Below, piece after piece: positions 49,934 through 60,160 of a DNA stretch of 64,000 bases. Both the position numbers and the translations under genes were made by a program. Position 1 is the first letter of the stretch, and the number at the start of each line of letters is the position of its first letter. The notes beneath the pieces are model-generated. The model saw only the letters and a list, made by a program, of their open reading frames with translations. It did not search any database and had not been told where the DNA came from. Origin of the DNA: Nitzschia sp. DOCU1. Its lineage: Eukaryota > Bacillariophyta > Bacillariophyceae > Bacillariales > Bacillariaceae. The DNA lies in NCBI GenBank assembly GCA_951394045.1, contig OX595986.1, forward strand, positions 868,001 through 932,000, in the 5' to 3' direction.

Positions 49934-51283
49934 ATGCAGGCTTGTCGGCTATCATTATATCTTGTGGCTGCCTTATTGCGTCCCGTCTTGATAACGGCGC
50001 AATGGGGCAGCCGCTACTGTGAAAATGATAAGCTTCCCATTGTGCTGTTACATCGAAATTCAAACACGGGGGCTTTCACTCTGGTCAAACGAATTTCGTC
50101 TAGCGAGACGGAATTCGACGAAGGATCCATTCGACAACGGCGTTTGAATATCAAGGACCTTTCTTCTGACACGTTCCAGCCGGGATTGTTACTGGAAGGG
50201 CAAGCTTCTACTCGTAGTAGGCGACTTCAAAATGAGTTTGCGTTTGGCAATGAAATCACGGGTCCTGTTGAAGAAGAAGAAGAAAGCACAGAATCTCCCA
50301 CAGTGGCACCGACGATACCAGCGACTCCTGTGCCTCAAGAAGATGTCGTGGAAGAAGAGTATTTCTACGCTCGCGAATGTTCCTGCTTTTCCGACTTTCC
50401 AACCGTCTACTGCCCGTTGATAGCCGACGTTTGTCAGACACCAGAGGGAGACAGCGGCCAGGAACTACCAGGCTGCTTGACTCTCCCAGCAAGCGAAAGC
50501 AAAGCGCAGATACTCCTTTACTTGACTCTGGCTGGATTCTGGATTGTCGCAGGCTTGCTTATCTTTACCAAGAATGGTCGAAGTGCCTTGGATTATCCGA
50601 TAACTTGGTGCTTTCCGGGATGGATGCGGCATCGAGTGAATCAAATGATTCGAGACGACCCCCATCGGACGGCTCACCTGCTGCAAGCCTTTGGGAGGAG
50701 GCGCTTTCGGCAGATGGAACGGTTGGCAATGCAGACGTCTAGACAGACTGCCTGGACTGAAGAACAGTTACGGCAACAACAACGGCAGGATTTGGAAGAA
50801 GCAGGTGTTACCAACTTTCCCACTTTGGAAAACGAAACCTTCGCCAGCACAGCAGCTGGTAGGCTTCGACCATCAACGACCCCCCTGCAACTTACATCAT
50901 TTTCGCTGCGGACGTGTACTTTCGTTCTGTCCACACCGTCAACTGAAGAACATGACGAGATGGACTCGTCTTGTACCATTTGCTTTGCGCCGTTGTTGGA
51001 GGGGGAACGGGTCGGTGCACTTTCTTGTCAACATGTCTTTCATGTAGACTGCCTGAAAATGTGGGTCCAACGCCGCAACGTGTGCCCATTGTGTCAAACA
51101 AGGGAAATTGCGACGCCCATCTTTGGGCACGAGGACGGGAGCCGGCTCAAGCCACCCGGTAGTTCAATACGAGACGACGAAGAAGGTTCAACCGATTTAT
51201 CATCTACGAATGAAAGATCGTTGCAGGAAACGAACAGCAGCGAGGCGCCTGCTGGTTCCGAACGAAGCGATGTACCTGTCTAA
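49934..51283 (+). CDS. Membrane RING-H2 protein with conserved lumenal Cys domain (family member 3)
   Basis: Third member of the family, 449 residues from the ATG that opens the signal peptide (LYLVAALLRPVLITAQ). Lumenal block: LPIVLLHRN...GAFTLVKRI, then an acidic Pro/Thr linker, FYARECSCF, and TVYCPLIADVCQTP. Membrane helix: ILLYLTLAGFWIVAGLLIF. Cytosolic part: MIRDDPHRTAHLLQAF, a Gln-rich coiled coil and TSFSLRTCTFV. RING-H2: CTICFAPL...CQHVFHVDCLKMWVQRRNVCPLC with spacing identical to the other two. A Ser/Glu-rich tail follows. Probably an ER or endosomal E3 ligase; the substrate is unknown. Confidence 0.88.
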   Translation: MQACRLSLYLVAALLRPVLITAQWGSRYCENDKLPIVLLHRNSNTGAFTLVKRISSSETEFDEGSIRQRRLNIKDLSSDTFQPGLLLEGQASTRSRRLQNEFAFGNEITGPVEEEEESTESPTVAPTIPATPVPQEDVVEEEYFYARECSCFSDFPTVYCPLIADVCQTPEGDSGQELPGCLTLPASESKAQILLYLTLAGFWIVAGLLIFTKNGRSALDYPITWCFPGWMRHRVNQMIRDDPHRTAHLLQAFGRRRFRQMERLAMQTSRQTAWTEEQLRQQQRQDLEEAGVTNFPTLENETFASTAAGRLRPSTTPLQLTSFSLRTCTFVLSTPSTEEHDEMDSSCTICFAPLLEGERVGALSCQHVFHVDCLKMWVQRRNVCPLCQTREIATPIFGHEDGSRLKPPGSSIRDDEEGSTDLSSTNERSLQETNSSEAPAGSERSDVPV

Positions 51284-51589
51284 TTGGAAATGATTATTTT
51301 ACACTGCAAAAGAACCGCTGTGAAACGACCACCACCATGGAATTCAAGTTTATTTCTCCGTAGAACCGTTTTCAGCTATCTCTGGTATGGACTCGGAGGG
51401 GGTGGCATCGTTATCAACCAACTTTTCTCGTTCTTCCAGAGAACATGGCTTGCTGTGCCTCCATGCGTTCGAATCGTCCCTCGGGGAAAAGCCGCAGCAT
51501 GAACAGTTGCCTACCAGCAAAGCTTACACACCTACATTTGAATACACGATTCGATAGCTTCTTTTTTTTGGAACTTTCTTCGGTCTCTA
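51284..51589. other. Convergent intergenic spacer
   Basis: 3' flanks of RING-H2 gene 3 and the RRM gene. Nothing further seen. Confidence 0.4.
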
Positions 51590-52121
51590 CTAGTCTCGTA
51601 AATTTTGTTGATCTTGTGATTGTGCTTGTAACCGTTCCTGTTCTTCTGGTGTCGCTTGGCCAACAACGTGCTGTTGAAACCATTCATCACTACTCCAAAT
51701 AGCTTGCTGTGTCGTACTCAATTTGTTCAATTGGTTCATTTGTGCCATACTCACACGAATTGTTCGTCCCATCAAATCGGCCCCGTCCATATTAAAAATG
51801 GCTTCACTCGCATCCTCGGCGTCTTCGTATTCCACGAACCCAAATCCCTTGTGCTGACCCTGTTGATAATCCATCGGCTGAATTGCAACCATGATAACAA
51901 TAATGATCGATGGAGATAAATGGGATAAGAACGGACGATCGTTGTATATCTCGATTCAGGATACTTGGAGAACTTACAATATCCAAACTCTTGATCGGAC
52001 CAAAGGGAATCATTGCAGCTCGAAGGAGTTGCGGTGTTACTTCGTCTGCAAGCCCCCCAACATATACTGCTCGTTTGGAAGCCAGGATCGACGGGTCAGA
52101 AGCTGCAGTCGCTGACGCCAT
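51590..52121 (-). CDS. PPIE-like RNA recognition motif protein
   Basis: A 143-residue protein of two exons, 51978-52121 and 51590-51877, with a 100-bp intron that splits the RRM between beta-1 and beta-3. The RRM matches the N-terminal domain of the spliceosomal cyclophilin PPIE: RNP2 is VYVGGLADEV and RNP1 is KGFGFVEYED, and GRTIRVSMAQ closes it. The cyclophilin domain that usually follows is absent; instead there is a helical Gln-rich tail (WSSDEWFQQHVVGQ) and then a stop. It probably acts in the nucleus on pre-mRNA. A short stand-alone form is known in some protists; loss of the isomerase domain here is directly seen. Confidence 0.82.
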
Positions 52122-54327
52122 GTCGATAAAGATAGATAGTCTATTCAGTAAGGTAAAGTGTCCCGTTGTGTGAGTATTATGGACAGTGGGCTGCAGTTTT
52201 CCCGCAATTTCATGGTCGTTGCCGATGATTACGTATAAAACCCCTCGTCCAGAGCGGACCCATAACCATTTTGACCCTCTGGCGACGGACGAACGATTTC
52301 CCCTCAATTCGCCACTTGAGCCCCACGTCTGGAGTGGCGCGCCCACCGTGAACGAGCCTGCCTTCCCCATTTTAAATTTAAATAAGTGGTCGCCCGCCCA
52401 GCCTCCCACCGCCTTTCGGGCGCTTTCACTCCACTTTTTTCGGACAATGATGTCTCCCACATGTTTCGCCTTCTTTAACTATTTTCGGCCACAAGTCTTG
52501 TATATCGTTTTGCGACCATGGTGCTATCAATTCCGTCTCTAAATGCTTATCTGTTGAAATGCCGTATTAACACACTGCACAATTTGTCATGTTTGCTCAC
52601 AAAAATTCCATCCTTCTTCGGTCATTGCGGCTCTAATTGCTCTTCTTTTCGACACTCAGCTGCACAACAACGGACTCTTTTCGTCTGTTCATGTCTGTTC
52701 AACTGCTTCATCATATTTTGTGGGACTTGGTTGGATCCAGAGCAGCCACCGAAAAGACAACAATCCACCATTTGTCTCTCATTATTTTCAGATTGTCAAC
52801 TTCTTTTGCTGCCACCATGTCGTCAGAATGAAATGAAGGCCCGCCGTTCTTCTCACTGTGCAACCCTGCTTCGCGCATTGCACCTCGAGAGCAAAGCGAA
52901 ATGAAGGCCCGCCCGGATCAATGCCCTGCGTCTCACTGTGCAACCCTGCTTCGCGCATTGCACCTCGAGAGCACGGGAACCAGGGCGATCGCCACCGTCT
53001 CCAATGTCCCTGCTGCAGCTTTTGCCATCCCTCCACCCCCCATCAAATACTTTTGTTGCTGCTATTGCCTCGAATGCCCTGCCCAACGAATAATCCTACC
53101 TTGAAGACTGCCCCAAGTGCTGCCCTCTGAATACTTTGCTGATTGCTGCCGCCTCCAATGCTGTCAAGTTGAATGTCCCTGGCCCATGTCATAGCTATTG
53201 TTAAAGTGAAGGACATCGTCAGTGAAGAAGCATGGTGGCAAGGAGCGTTCTTGACTCTTGACGACAGAAAACAAGCAGATTTTAGCATTTGTTGTGGGAG
53301 AAGTCTGCTCAGCAATGGTATAGACTTGCCAGCATGGTAACAGCTGGCGCTGGGAAAGCAATTGCTCTGACTCTCTTTGTGTGATAGCTACAACAAGAAG
53401 TGAAATTGGAGCTTGGATTACCATTCCAGGTTTAACTCTACGCCACTCGCATATCCTCCGTGCCTTTCGTTGCCACCTTCTTTCTTCAGCATGAATCATC
53501 GTCACTCACTCACTCATCACCTTCTTCTCGTGGACAACAAATAGGTTGCCGTGAAGAAGAGTGTGTTTGATATACACGTACACATTCCCACAAAAGACTC
53601 CTCCTCCCGTCGTCATTGCTCCTTTAGCAGGGGTCATGGGGGCGACTTGTCGAATGCACTGCTTGTCGTCACTCGTCATTTCTTGGAAAAGTTTCAGGGA
53701 AGACTTGCAGGAGAATGTTTCAGGCCCTTCAATTGGACATTGCCCACTTTTCATCAATACAACAATGGCAATCCCTCGTCCTCGTTCCAGCCTTCATGGT
53801 AGGTTGCCGCCCTTCTTCATCGCCAACAATCAGCCACTTCCACTTGCTACCGAGAGCCTAAGGCTTCACCTACCAAAGTGTTTGCCGGTTCCTAGTTTGG
53901 CCATGGTCTGTGACAATTGTGGAAGGAGAGGCATTATCGGCAATGATGGGCGAGCCGGGCAAGCCTTGTGTAATGATTTGAAAATGTTTGAATATGGGGG
54001 GAGAAAGGGGGCAAAAGGGTTCGAAAGAAGAGGGGGAGGTGGATCTGGGATTTGGGTTATGGGTCCGCTCTGGACGAGGGGTTTTAGACGGAATCGGCGC
54101 AGCGAGGGAGAAATAGTACGGGAGTCGACCGAAACGACTAGATTGATTTTGCTCTCCTTATTTCATCGAAGTGACAACGCGTCCTTGATGTAAACTACAT
54201 TATCGAAGCTTTAGGTTTTTACTTTTATGTACATGCACGATAATGTGCCAGCCCAGGGACGATTATCTACACGGGGTCAACAAAGAAGGAAATGGTTCGG
54301 ACTTACTGTAGGCCGCAAGTGGTTAGT
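52122..54327. other. Long intergenic region with a small tandem repeat
   Basis: No gene supported. A plus-strand frame of 210 codons (53561-54193) lacks motifs and natural composition. A 43-bp unit (TCTCACTGTGCAACCCTGCT...) is repeated at 52851-52893 and 52931-52973, each preceded by ATGAAGGCCCGCC. Confidence 0.5.
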
Positions 54328-55194
54328 CTAGAAGAATGAACGCCCGGAGGCAGATGATAATTTTGACGCAAGGGCGACCCTTTTGCTGAGCATGTTGGAG
54401 TTTCGCTTTTCTCTGCGATTCATCGTAAAGAGACGCGCCCGGTGGTTGATGACCCGTTGCCTGTCCATGGCCTTCTCCAAATCATCCGACACACTCTCAA
54501 GCTGTTGCTTTTGTTGCTCCGTCTCTTCTCCGATGGTCGATGCAATTTTCATAATTCCCTCTAATTGCTGGCTCAAAATGTCAAGTTCGAATTCAATCTC
54601 CTGATCTTCTGCCTCGATCGATTTGAGAAGCATTGCGTCCTCTTGAGACATGGGCACAGAGTTATCAGTGATGCTTTCGGAACCAAGCCCACTGGCACCC
54701 GCTAAAGGGTTACGAATACTATCACCAAAGAGGTCATTTCGCCTGTTTTGCTCTTCGTTATCAGTCTTATGTTCTTCGCAGACAGTCGTGTCTGCACCGT
54801 CATTACGATGCAAACGCGGCGGGCTGGCGTTTACTCCTGAGCTATGACTTTGCATATTGTCTCCCTTTTCAATCTTTTGTAAATGCAGCTCTTCATCTTT
54901 CTCGATCCGTGCTAGCTTGCGGGCCTGACGTCTGGTGCCGCCAGTGAGACTCCATACCGCAAAACGATCTTGAAGCTTTCTCGTCTTCTTCAGCGTATCA
55001 TTCAAACGCTCCGCCTCTCGAGATACCTTGTCAACGTGCGCCCCTTGGTCCTTCAGAGTTGCGAGAGTCAAAGATCCAACGGTACCCGTCTCTGCTAACT
55101 GAATTTGAATGCGCTGCAACGACTCTTTGGTCCGGCGCTGCGTCCCAGTCGCGTCCACAAGTACAGATCGGTTCGTTGCGTCCACAGCCGTCAT
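54328..55194 (-). CDS. SNAP-25-like Qbc SNARE
   Basis: Membrane-fusion protein that would supply two helices to a SNARE complex at the plasma membrane or endosomes. 288 residues, single exon. The N-terminal heptad region (RTKESLQRIQIQLAETGTVG...LKDQGAHVDKV) fits a Qb SNARE motif, with the zero-layer Gln in LKDQG. The C-terminal region (FELDILSQQLEGIMKIASTIGEE...QKQQLESV) fits a Qc motif. They are joined by a hydrophilic linker. There is no membrane anchor and no obvious Cys cluster for palmitoylation, which differs from animal SNAP-25 but matches SNAP-29-like and plant forms. It is next to a truncated exocyst-like gene by chance only (14 kb away). Confidence 0.78.
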   Translation of the reverse strand: MTAVDATNRSVLVDATGTQRRTKESLQRIQIQLAETGTVGSLTLATLKDQGAHVDKVSREAERLNDTLKKTRKLQDRFAVWSLTGGTRRQARKLARIEKDEELHLQKIEKGDNMQSHSSGVNASPPRLHRNDGADTTVCEEHKTDNEEQNRRNDLFGDSIRNPLAGASGLGSESITDNSVPMSQEDAMLLKSIEAEDQEIEFELDILSQQLEGIMKIASTIGEETEQQKQQLESVSDDLEKAMDRQRVINHRARLFTMNRREKRNSNMLSKRVALASKLSSASGRSFF

Positions 55195-55417
55195 TTTGTC
55201 GTTTTATGCCATAAAGTTCCACTTTGTACAATAGGGCGGGTCTCGCGGAGTTTGGGCCAAAAGAGAGAAGTTGATCGTGCGTACTGTCGTGCTTTGCAAG
55301 ACTCAGCGTCATCCCGTTTTGCGAGAAGAAACGCGAGACTCGTATCCACGACTGGGGGTAATTGACTTCTTCGACTTGACCCATAGATCCAACAAATAGA
55401 AACAAAAGGCATCCTCC

Positions 55418-56413
55418 TCACGTTTTGGGGGGCACAGTAGTAATGTTGGCGGCATGATACTTTAGGAATTCCCGCCCAACTATTCGGCCGCCATGTCTCT
55501 TGACCATTGTGCCCATGAGCCGGGAAAAGCCACCGGACGAGACGATAAAGTTCTTAGCATAACCCATGAAGTAAAAGTCATGGTCCGGATCCATCCCTTC
55601 AAGTTCCATTTCCGCAGAATTGTGACCAGCAGCACGAATAGCCCGGAACAGACATCCCGCATAGATTCGGCTCTTCTTATAGTAATGAGGGTCGTGGCTT
55701 CCTCCTCGAATCACAATTTTTGAAAGACCTGACGATTCAATGTCCGAAAGATATTCGTCGATGCTTTTGATGGCAGACTTGTACGTATTCGTATGCCAAG
55801 GGTCGCCACCCTGAGCTAGCATTTCTGTGACTGTGTTATTGGAGTTTTCAATGACATCGCCCAGTCGCAAATGCATTACTAGCGCGTCCGATGGCGGTCG
55901 CACAAAGCTGGGATCTTCCTCCTCTGCTTCTTTCAAAATCTGGTCTACAATCGTCAAGTTCCCATCGAGGACATGACGATTGGACCGACAGGCACGAAAA
56001 TGATATTTCGCTGCAAACGTGTCATTACGTGATGTCTTTTCATAACATCCCGATCCTTTTTGTTGCGTTTGCTCTGGGTGACGTACGCACTTGAGCATGT
56101 AACAATTTCGGCACTGTTTGATGCAGTCACCCAAGACGTAACGTCTCCAAACAACACGAATTGGCTTGAGAGTCGATGACTCCAGCTCCTTTACACAACG
56201 ATCGATCCATGCTCGGTCCGGCCGCCATGTTGCGGTTACGTTGGTGGTCGCTGATGTTGGCTGGAATAATGAAGTCTCAACCTCTTCTGTAGATAGCGTC
56301 TGGATTGTTGCTCCTCGATTAAGGCGAAACGTCGTGGTCAATGAGAAAAGTGCCGCGGTTATGGACACAGCCAGCACCAAGTGGAGGACACTCAATTGTC
56401 GTCGCAAGACCAT
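55418..56413 (-). CDS. Type II membrane glycosyltransferase-like protein
   Basis: A single-exon protein of 331 residues. A short cytosolic tail and one membrane helix (VLHLVLAVSITAALFSLT) suggest a Golgi type II enzyme. The lumenal part has several Cys (GDCIKQCRNCYMLKCVRHP) and the block ALVMHLRLGDVIE. That H-x-R-x-GD pattern is seen in GDP-fucose-using and related glycosyltransferases. Near the C-terminus, FYFMGYAKNFIVSSGGFSRLMG resembles the usual final donor-site block. Potential N-glycosylation sites (NTT, NLT) are present. Enzyme class and sugar are inferred only. Confidence 0.65.
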   Translation of the reverse strand: MVLRRQLSVLHLVLAVSITAALFSLTTTFRLNRGATIQTLSTEEVETSLFQPTSATTNVTATWRPDRAWIDRCVKELESSTLKPIRVVWRRYVLGDCIKQCRNCYMLKCVRHPEQTQQKGSGCYEKTSRNDTFAAKYHFRACRSNRHVLDGNLTIVDQILKEAEEEDPSFVRPPSDALVMHLRLGDVIENSNNTVTEMLAQGGDPWHTNTYKSAIKSIDEYLSDIESSGLSKIVIRGGSHDPHYYKKSRIYAGCLFRAIRAAGHNSAEMELEGMDPDHDFYFMGYAKNFIVSSGGFSRLMGTMVKRHGGRIVGREFLKYHAANITTVPPKT

Positions 56414-56790
56414 AGCTTTTGCGCTACGGTCGTCGATGCCATGGTGATCGTCGTTTGATCACGTTTTGCTCATCCTTTTCGTGGGCGTTCAGCGAAAAGC
56501 GTTGGGTACCACACATGGATATTTGACATACCTAATAGGCTACCAGGTGTGGCACATGACTGACTGACGACTCGACTCCTGCGCGCGGGCACGAACTCGA
56601 CGAACGGCGGATGAAGACAGGACGTAAGATCGATGCAGTCGACACATTGGATATCGCGTCCGATCCTCCGTCCTTCCACCGCATCACATCATCTTTTTCT
56701 CCATTTGGATCGTGCCGGAAACGAAGTGTGGTTACTGACTTCGCTTCACTACATTACAAATTGTAGCCAGCACGCAAGAGGATCGACAAG
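56414..56790. promoter_or_regulatory. Shared divergent upstream region
   Basis: Lies between the glycosyltransferase-like gene (minus) and the multipass membrane protein gene (plus). No specific element is recognised. Confidence 0.3.
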
Positions 56791-57672
56791 ATGACAGTGT
56801 CCTTGTGGGATTTTGTGGACCCGTCAAAGCCCTGGGTCTTTGGTGATGGCAAGACTGCATTTGAGGGCTTTACGAATTTCATTCCACTTCATTACAGACA
56901 TGGGCCTTGGCATGTCGGACCAAATCTCATGCTGGGGGCCTTGGCGTATCTCCTAGTCATGGCTGCGACTTGGATGCGACTCAATCCACCCAAACATCAT
57001 CCGGATGGATGGATGGCGCTGTTTCGCATGGGCGATGAGCACTATGAACCGTACACAACTTCGTGGTATGTGACGCTGGTCATTTTTCTATGGATGATGT
57101 TTATTTGTTGGAATGTCATGTTCCGAAGCCCCATGGGAAAGGCCGCCTGGATCTCCTTTACTCTTTGGAGCTGGACTACTGTGACGATACGCCATGGATT
57201 GCTCGTGTTGGCTCCATGGATGCCAGTGGCAAGGGTGCCAGCGGAAATTCTACGCTTTCCGGGATTGTTGTCTGCGTCGATTACCACCGCTGTATGGAAC
57301 TTGATTCTTTTTCCGGCAATTGCTATCTTCTATATCAAAGATGCGGAGCAGCGAAAAAAATTCATTGGGTATTTTACAAACTTTCGGTTGACACAGCTTC
57401 ATGTCTTTAACATTTTCTTTGCTGTGGCCAATGGTGCCGTGCTAGAACCGCGGCGGCCCTTGCACTTGGGGGATTTTGCTGCTGGGGTCGTCATGTTAGT
57501 GATGTACATGACGTTCTACTTTTGCGTCCTGGATCGACTGGGTATTCACATTTACCCTATTTTCTCTCCTCGTACCCCCATCGCGATACCCTCACTGCTA
57601 CTAATCGTTGGAGCCTGCGTCGGTGGTTTCAATTTTTGGAAAGGAAGGCTCTCTCAGGACGAACTTCTTTGA
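56791..57672 (+). CDS. Multipass membrane protein of unknown function
   Basis: I do not recognise the family. 293 residues with about seven hydrophobic segments, for example MLGALAYLLVMAATWM, LVIFLWMMFICWNVMF, ITTAVWNLILFPAIAIFYI and FAAGVVMLVMYMTFYFCVL. Conserved-looking polar spots in or next to helices are RLTQLHVFNIFFA, HLGDF and FVDPSKPWVFGDGKT at the start. There is no cleavable signal or plastid presequence. The C-terminus is short and cytosolic-like (WKGRLSQDELL). It has no obvious motif of a transporter or acyltransferase family. Clear start and stop and strong membrane periodicity support it as a real gene. Confidence 0.75.
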   Translation: MTVSLWDFVDPSKPWVFGDGKTAFEGFTNFIPLHYRHGPWHVGPNLMLGALAYLLVMAATWMRLNPPKHHPDGWMALFRMGDEHYEPYTTSWYVTLVIFLWMMFICWNVMFRSPMGKAAWISFTLWSWTTVTIRHGLLVLAPWMPVARVPAEILRFPGLLSASITTAVWNLILFPAIAIFYIKDAEQRKKFIGYFTNFRLTQLHVFNIFFAVANGAVLEPRRPLHLGDFAAGVVMLVMYMTFYFCVLDRLGIHIYPIFSPRTPIAIPSLLLIVGACVGGFNFWKGRLSQDELL

Positions 57673-57884
57673 AATGACAAGCTGCTGTGATTATGTGCAC
57701 TTCTACCTGGTGTACTTCTTATGAAAATTTAGCTTCTATTAAGTTTGCGTCAACTTGAACAGCTGGAGCCTGGTAGCTACTGTAGGTTGCGATTCAAGCA
57801 TTGCTGCCTCTAAGGCAGAAATCGTGCGCGACACTAGCAGCGAGATGAATGTTGTTGTCATTCTCGTCTCTTTTGCGATCCACA

Positions 57885-59133
57885 TTAGTTATTTTGTGCG
57901 TCGTTATGCTCATCGATCATGCAGTTGCACTCGTAATCCTCGAAATACTGCTTGTAGTAGCCGCAAACGTCCCGTAGATCCTCCGATGGATCGATTTCGC
58001 CCGAATACATGTGTTGGAGACTGACCGCAAAGAAGACGACTGTCATGGCAATGCCCATGAGTAACCAAAAGAGCTTCCATATTTGTCGGCAAATGTCCAG
58101 GGAGAAGAGAACCATTCCGACGCAGAATCCAGCCAAGAGACCTCCCAGATGTGCCGCCCAGTCCACTATAAACGGTGTGAGCCAACATCGTCTTTGACCA
58201 TCTCAGGTAAACCCGCATTCGATACGCACCATAAGGGATAAAGGAAAACAGCATGACGATGAAGACAGAGCACATGACTCCTGCGCATTGTTCTCGACGC
58301 ACTTGATGTCCCACTCTTTCCTGGTCCGTCCGGTCAGGTTCACAATACCGGCAAATCACTTCTGATAGTTTGGCGCCAAACAAACCCATGACAGCCCCGG
58401 AACTTCCCACACTAATGGCGTCCGGCATGAAGATAACGGACAAAACGGAAGACCCCACAGCACTTGACAAGTACACAATCAACCACTTAAGACTACCCCA
58501 CTCGCGTTCAAAAAAGGCACCCGTTTCCAACTGGACCGCCACATTGCACAACAAGTGGATGACTCCCGCATGTAACATAATAGGGGTAATCAATCGCCAC
58601 CATTCACCATCATCCAGGATATTGACAGCGTTTTTGCCTCCCCAGTCACTGAGGGCATCCGGATATGGCCCAACCATAGGATTGATTGATAACGGAGCCA
58701 CTCCGCATTTGGACATCATAATAGTCAACACAATAGTTTGTGCGAGACTAAACAATATCGACAAGTACCCACATTTCTGTTGCACAAAATATACTTCTTC
58801 GTCATCAAAGTCCTTCTTCACCTTTTGCAATACAAAGGGCGCGCTGGGTTTGTCCTCTTGAAGCATTTTTCGAAAGTCTTCCGATTGACTAAACGAGCCA
58901 GATGTAGCTCGTCGACAACCTGATCGAAAAGAGCCGGATCCAACACTGCACGGAGATGAACCATTGCACGGAGAAAGGGGATTACGGTAAAAGTCAGTTG
59001 ATCCCACGGTCTCGTCCATGGGATAATAGGTGGCCGATGCTGGGGACAGGGGAGAAAGGGGCCTTAACGTGGGCCTGCTAACCGTAGCATCATTTTCAGT
59101 ATCAACCTCGAGAAGTTTCTTTGGTCGTGGCAT
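57885..59133 (-). CDS. Rhomboid-family intramembrane serine protease
   Basis: Cleaves membrane-spanning substrates within the bilayer. Exons 58230-59133 and 57885-58165 flank a 64-bp intron (GTGCGT...TATAG); splicing recreates PYVDWAAHLGGLLAG. The catalytic Ser is in VGSSGAVMGLFG and the catalytic His is in AAHLGG; HLLCNV supplies the oxyanion His and Asn. The N-terminal ~100 residues are Ser/Pro-rich and cytosolic. Seven membrane segments fit a eukaryotic secretory-type rhomboid (6+1). Residues needed for activity are all present, so it is not an inactive iRhom. 394 residues. Confidence 0.92.
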
Positions 59134-60160
59134 GGTGGCTAACTATAACGTATTCGACGAGGCAGCAAGGAGGTAGATGTTATGATTGATTTGAGGAAAA
59201 GGAGAGCAATTGTCAGAGGACCGAGGTGCAAAAAAGTTGCAATCGATCTGAATATTCATCGTGTAGTCACAAGATTGCCGGCGCACGCGGTCTAGCATAT
59301 GAATATTGCACGCCGGGCAAGTTTGCCTGCCGATAATCGGCTTCCGTTGAGAACGGCTCACTATGTAGCAACAGCATTTCTTTGTCCAACGTACTTAGAC
59401 GGCGTCGGCACGCCAAATTCCCTCCACTACAAGATATTCTATTTACCATCATTTTAAATTAAAAACATAGCATGTGACTCATGTGCTCCGCTTCGGTTGA
59501 GATTTGGCGGAAGATTCCCAGAAGAAGGATATCATGATTGGCGATGTCATGCTAGTCTCTTAGCTATGATGCTACATACCGGTGTATAGGTTAATAATAA
59601 TAATAACTCAATGATTAGTAGTAAGTTAGGCAAAGCCTACTACTGCCTATATCGAAACAAAGTTGTTTCGTTTCAAGCTTAAGCGCACAGAGTGCAGGTG
59701 CCAAGCGCCATCCGATAGGTAGGCCAAGAAGACAAATCTCTACCAACTAGTAGACATACTGTAGCCTCAAGATAACGGCATTAATTTCCTGCAAGTAAAA
59801 GGGCCATGTACAATACCACTAAAGCTATGTAGTGCAGCGCCTGTACGGCCTCTTAGCTTAGCTACCTTAGACGACGGCCGTCCACCAGCAAATGGACGTC
59901 AACAAAAGTCAGTAGCAAGTATGCAGTAGACTCCCCGAGTAATAGAAGCATATACCCACAAGGTTGAATAGAGGCCAGCCACTATGTTTATATCATGCAA
60001 AAGCGCCATTCTCCTTTCTTGCTCTGCGGTGATGAGTGTGTGTTTACCACCAGCTCGAGATCCCACGCTCTCCGACGCCGACTCGATTGCATCGGAAGAA
60101 CAAGGTTGTGAGAACTCGTGCGCCGCTGTACAAAGAACTGGTCGCCTCGGTCCTTGATCG
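59134..60160. other. Intergenic, no gene seen
   Basis: About 1 kb, AT-rich in places (59580-59640), with only short open frames. Holds the rhomboid upstream region and the 3' flank of the hydrolase fusion. Confidence 0.45.

Noticed and set aside
53561..54193. 210-codon plus-strand frame
   Set aside because: No hydrophobic or domain structure, overlaps other random frames, no supporting context.
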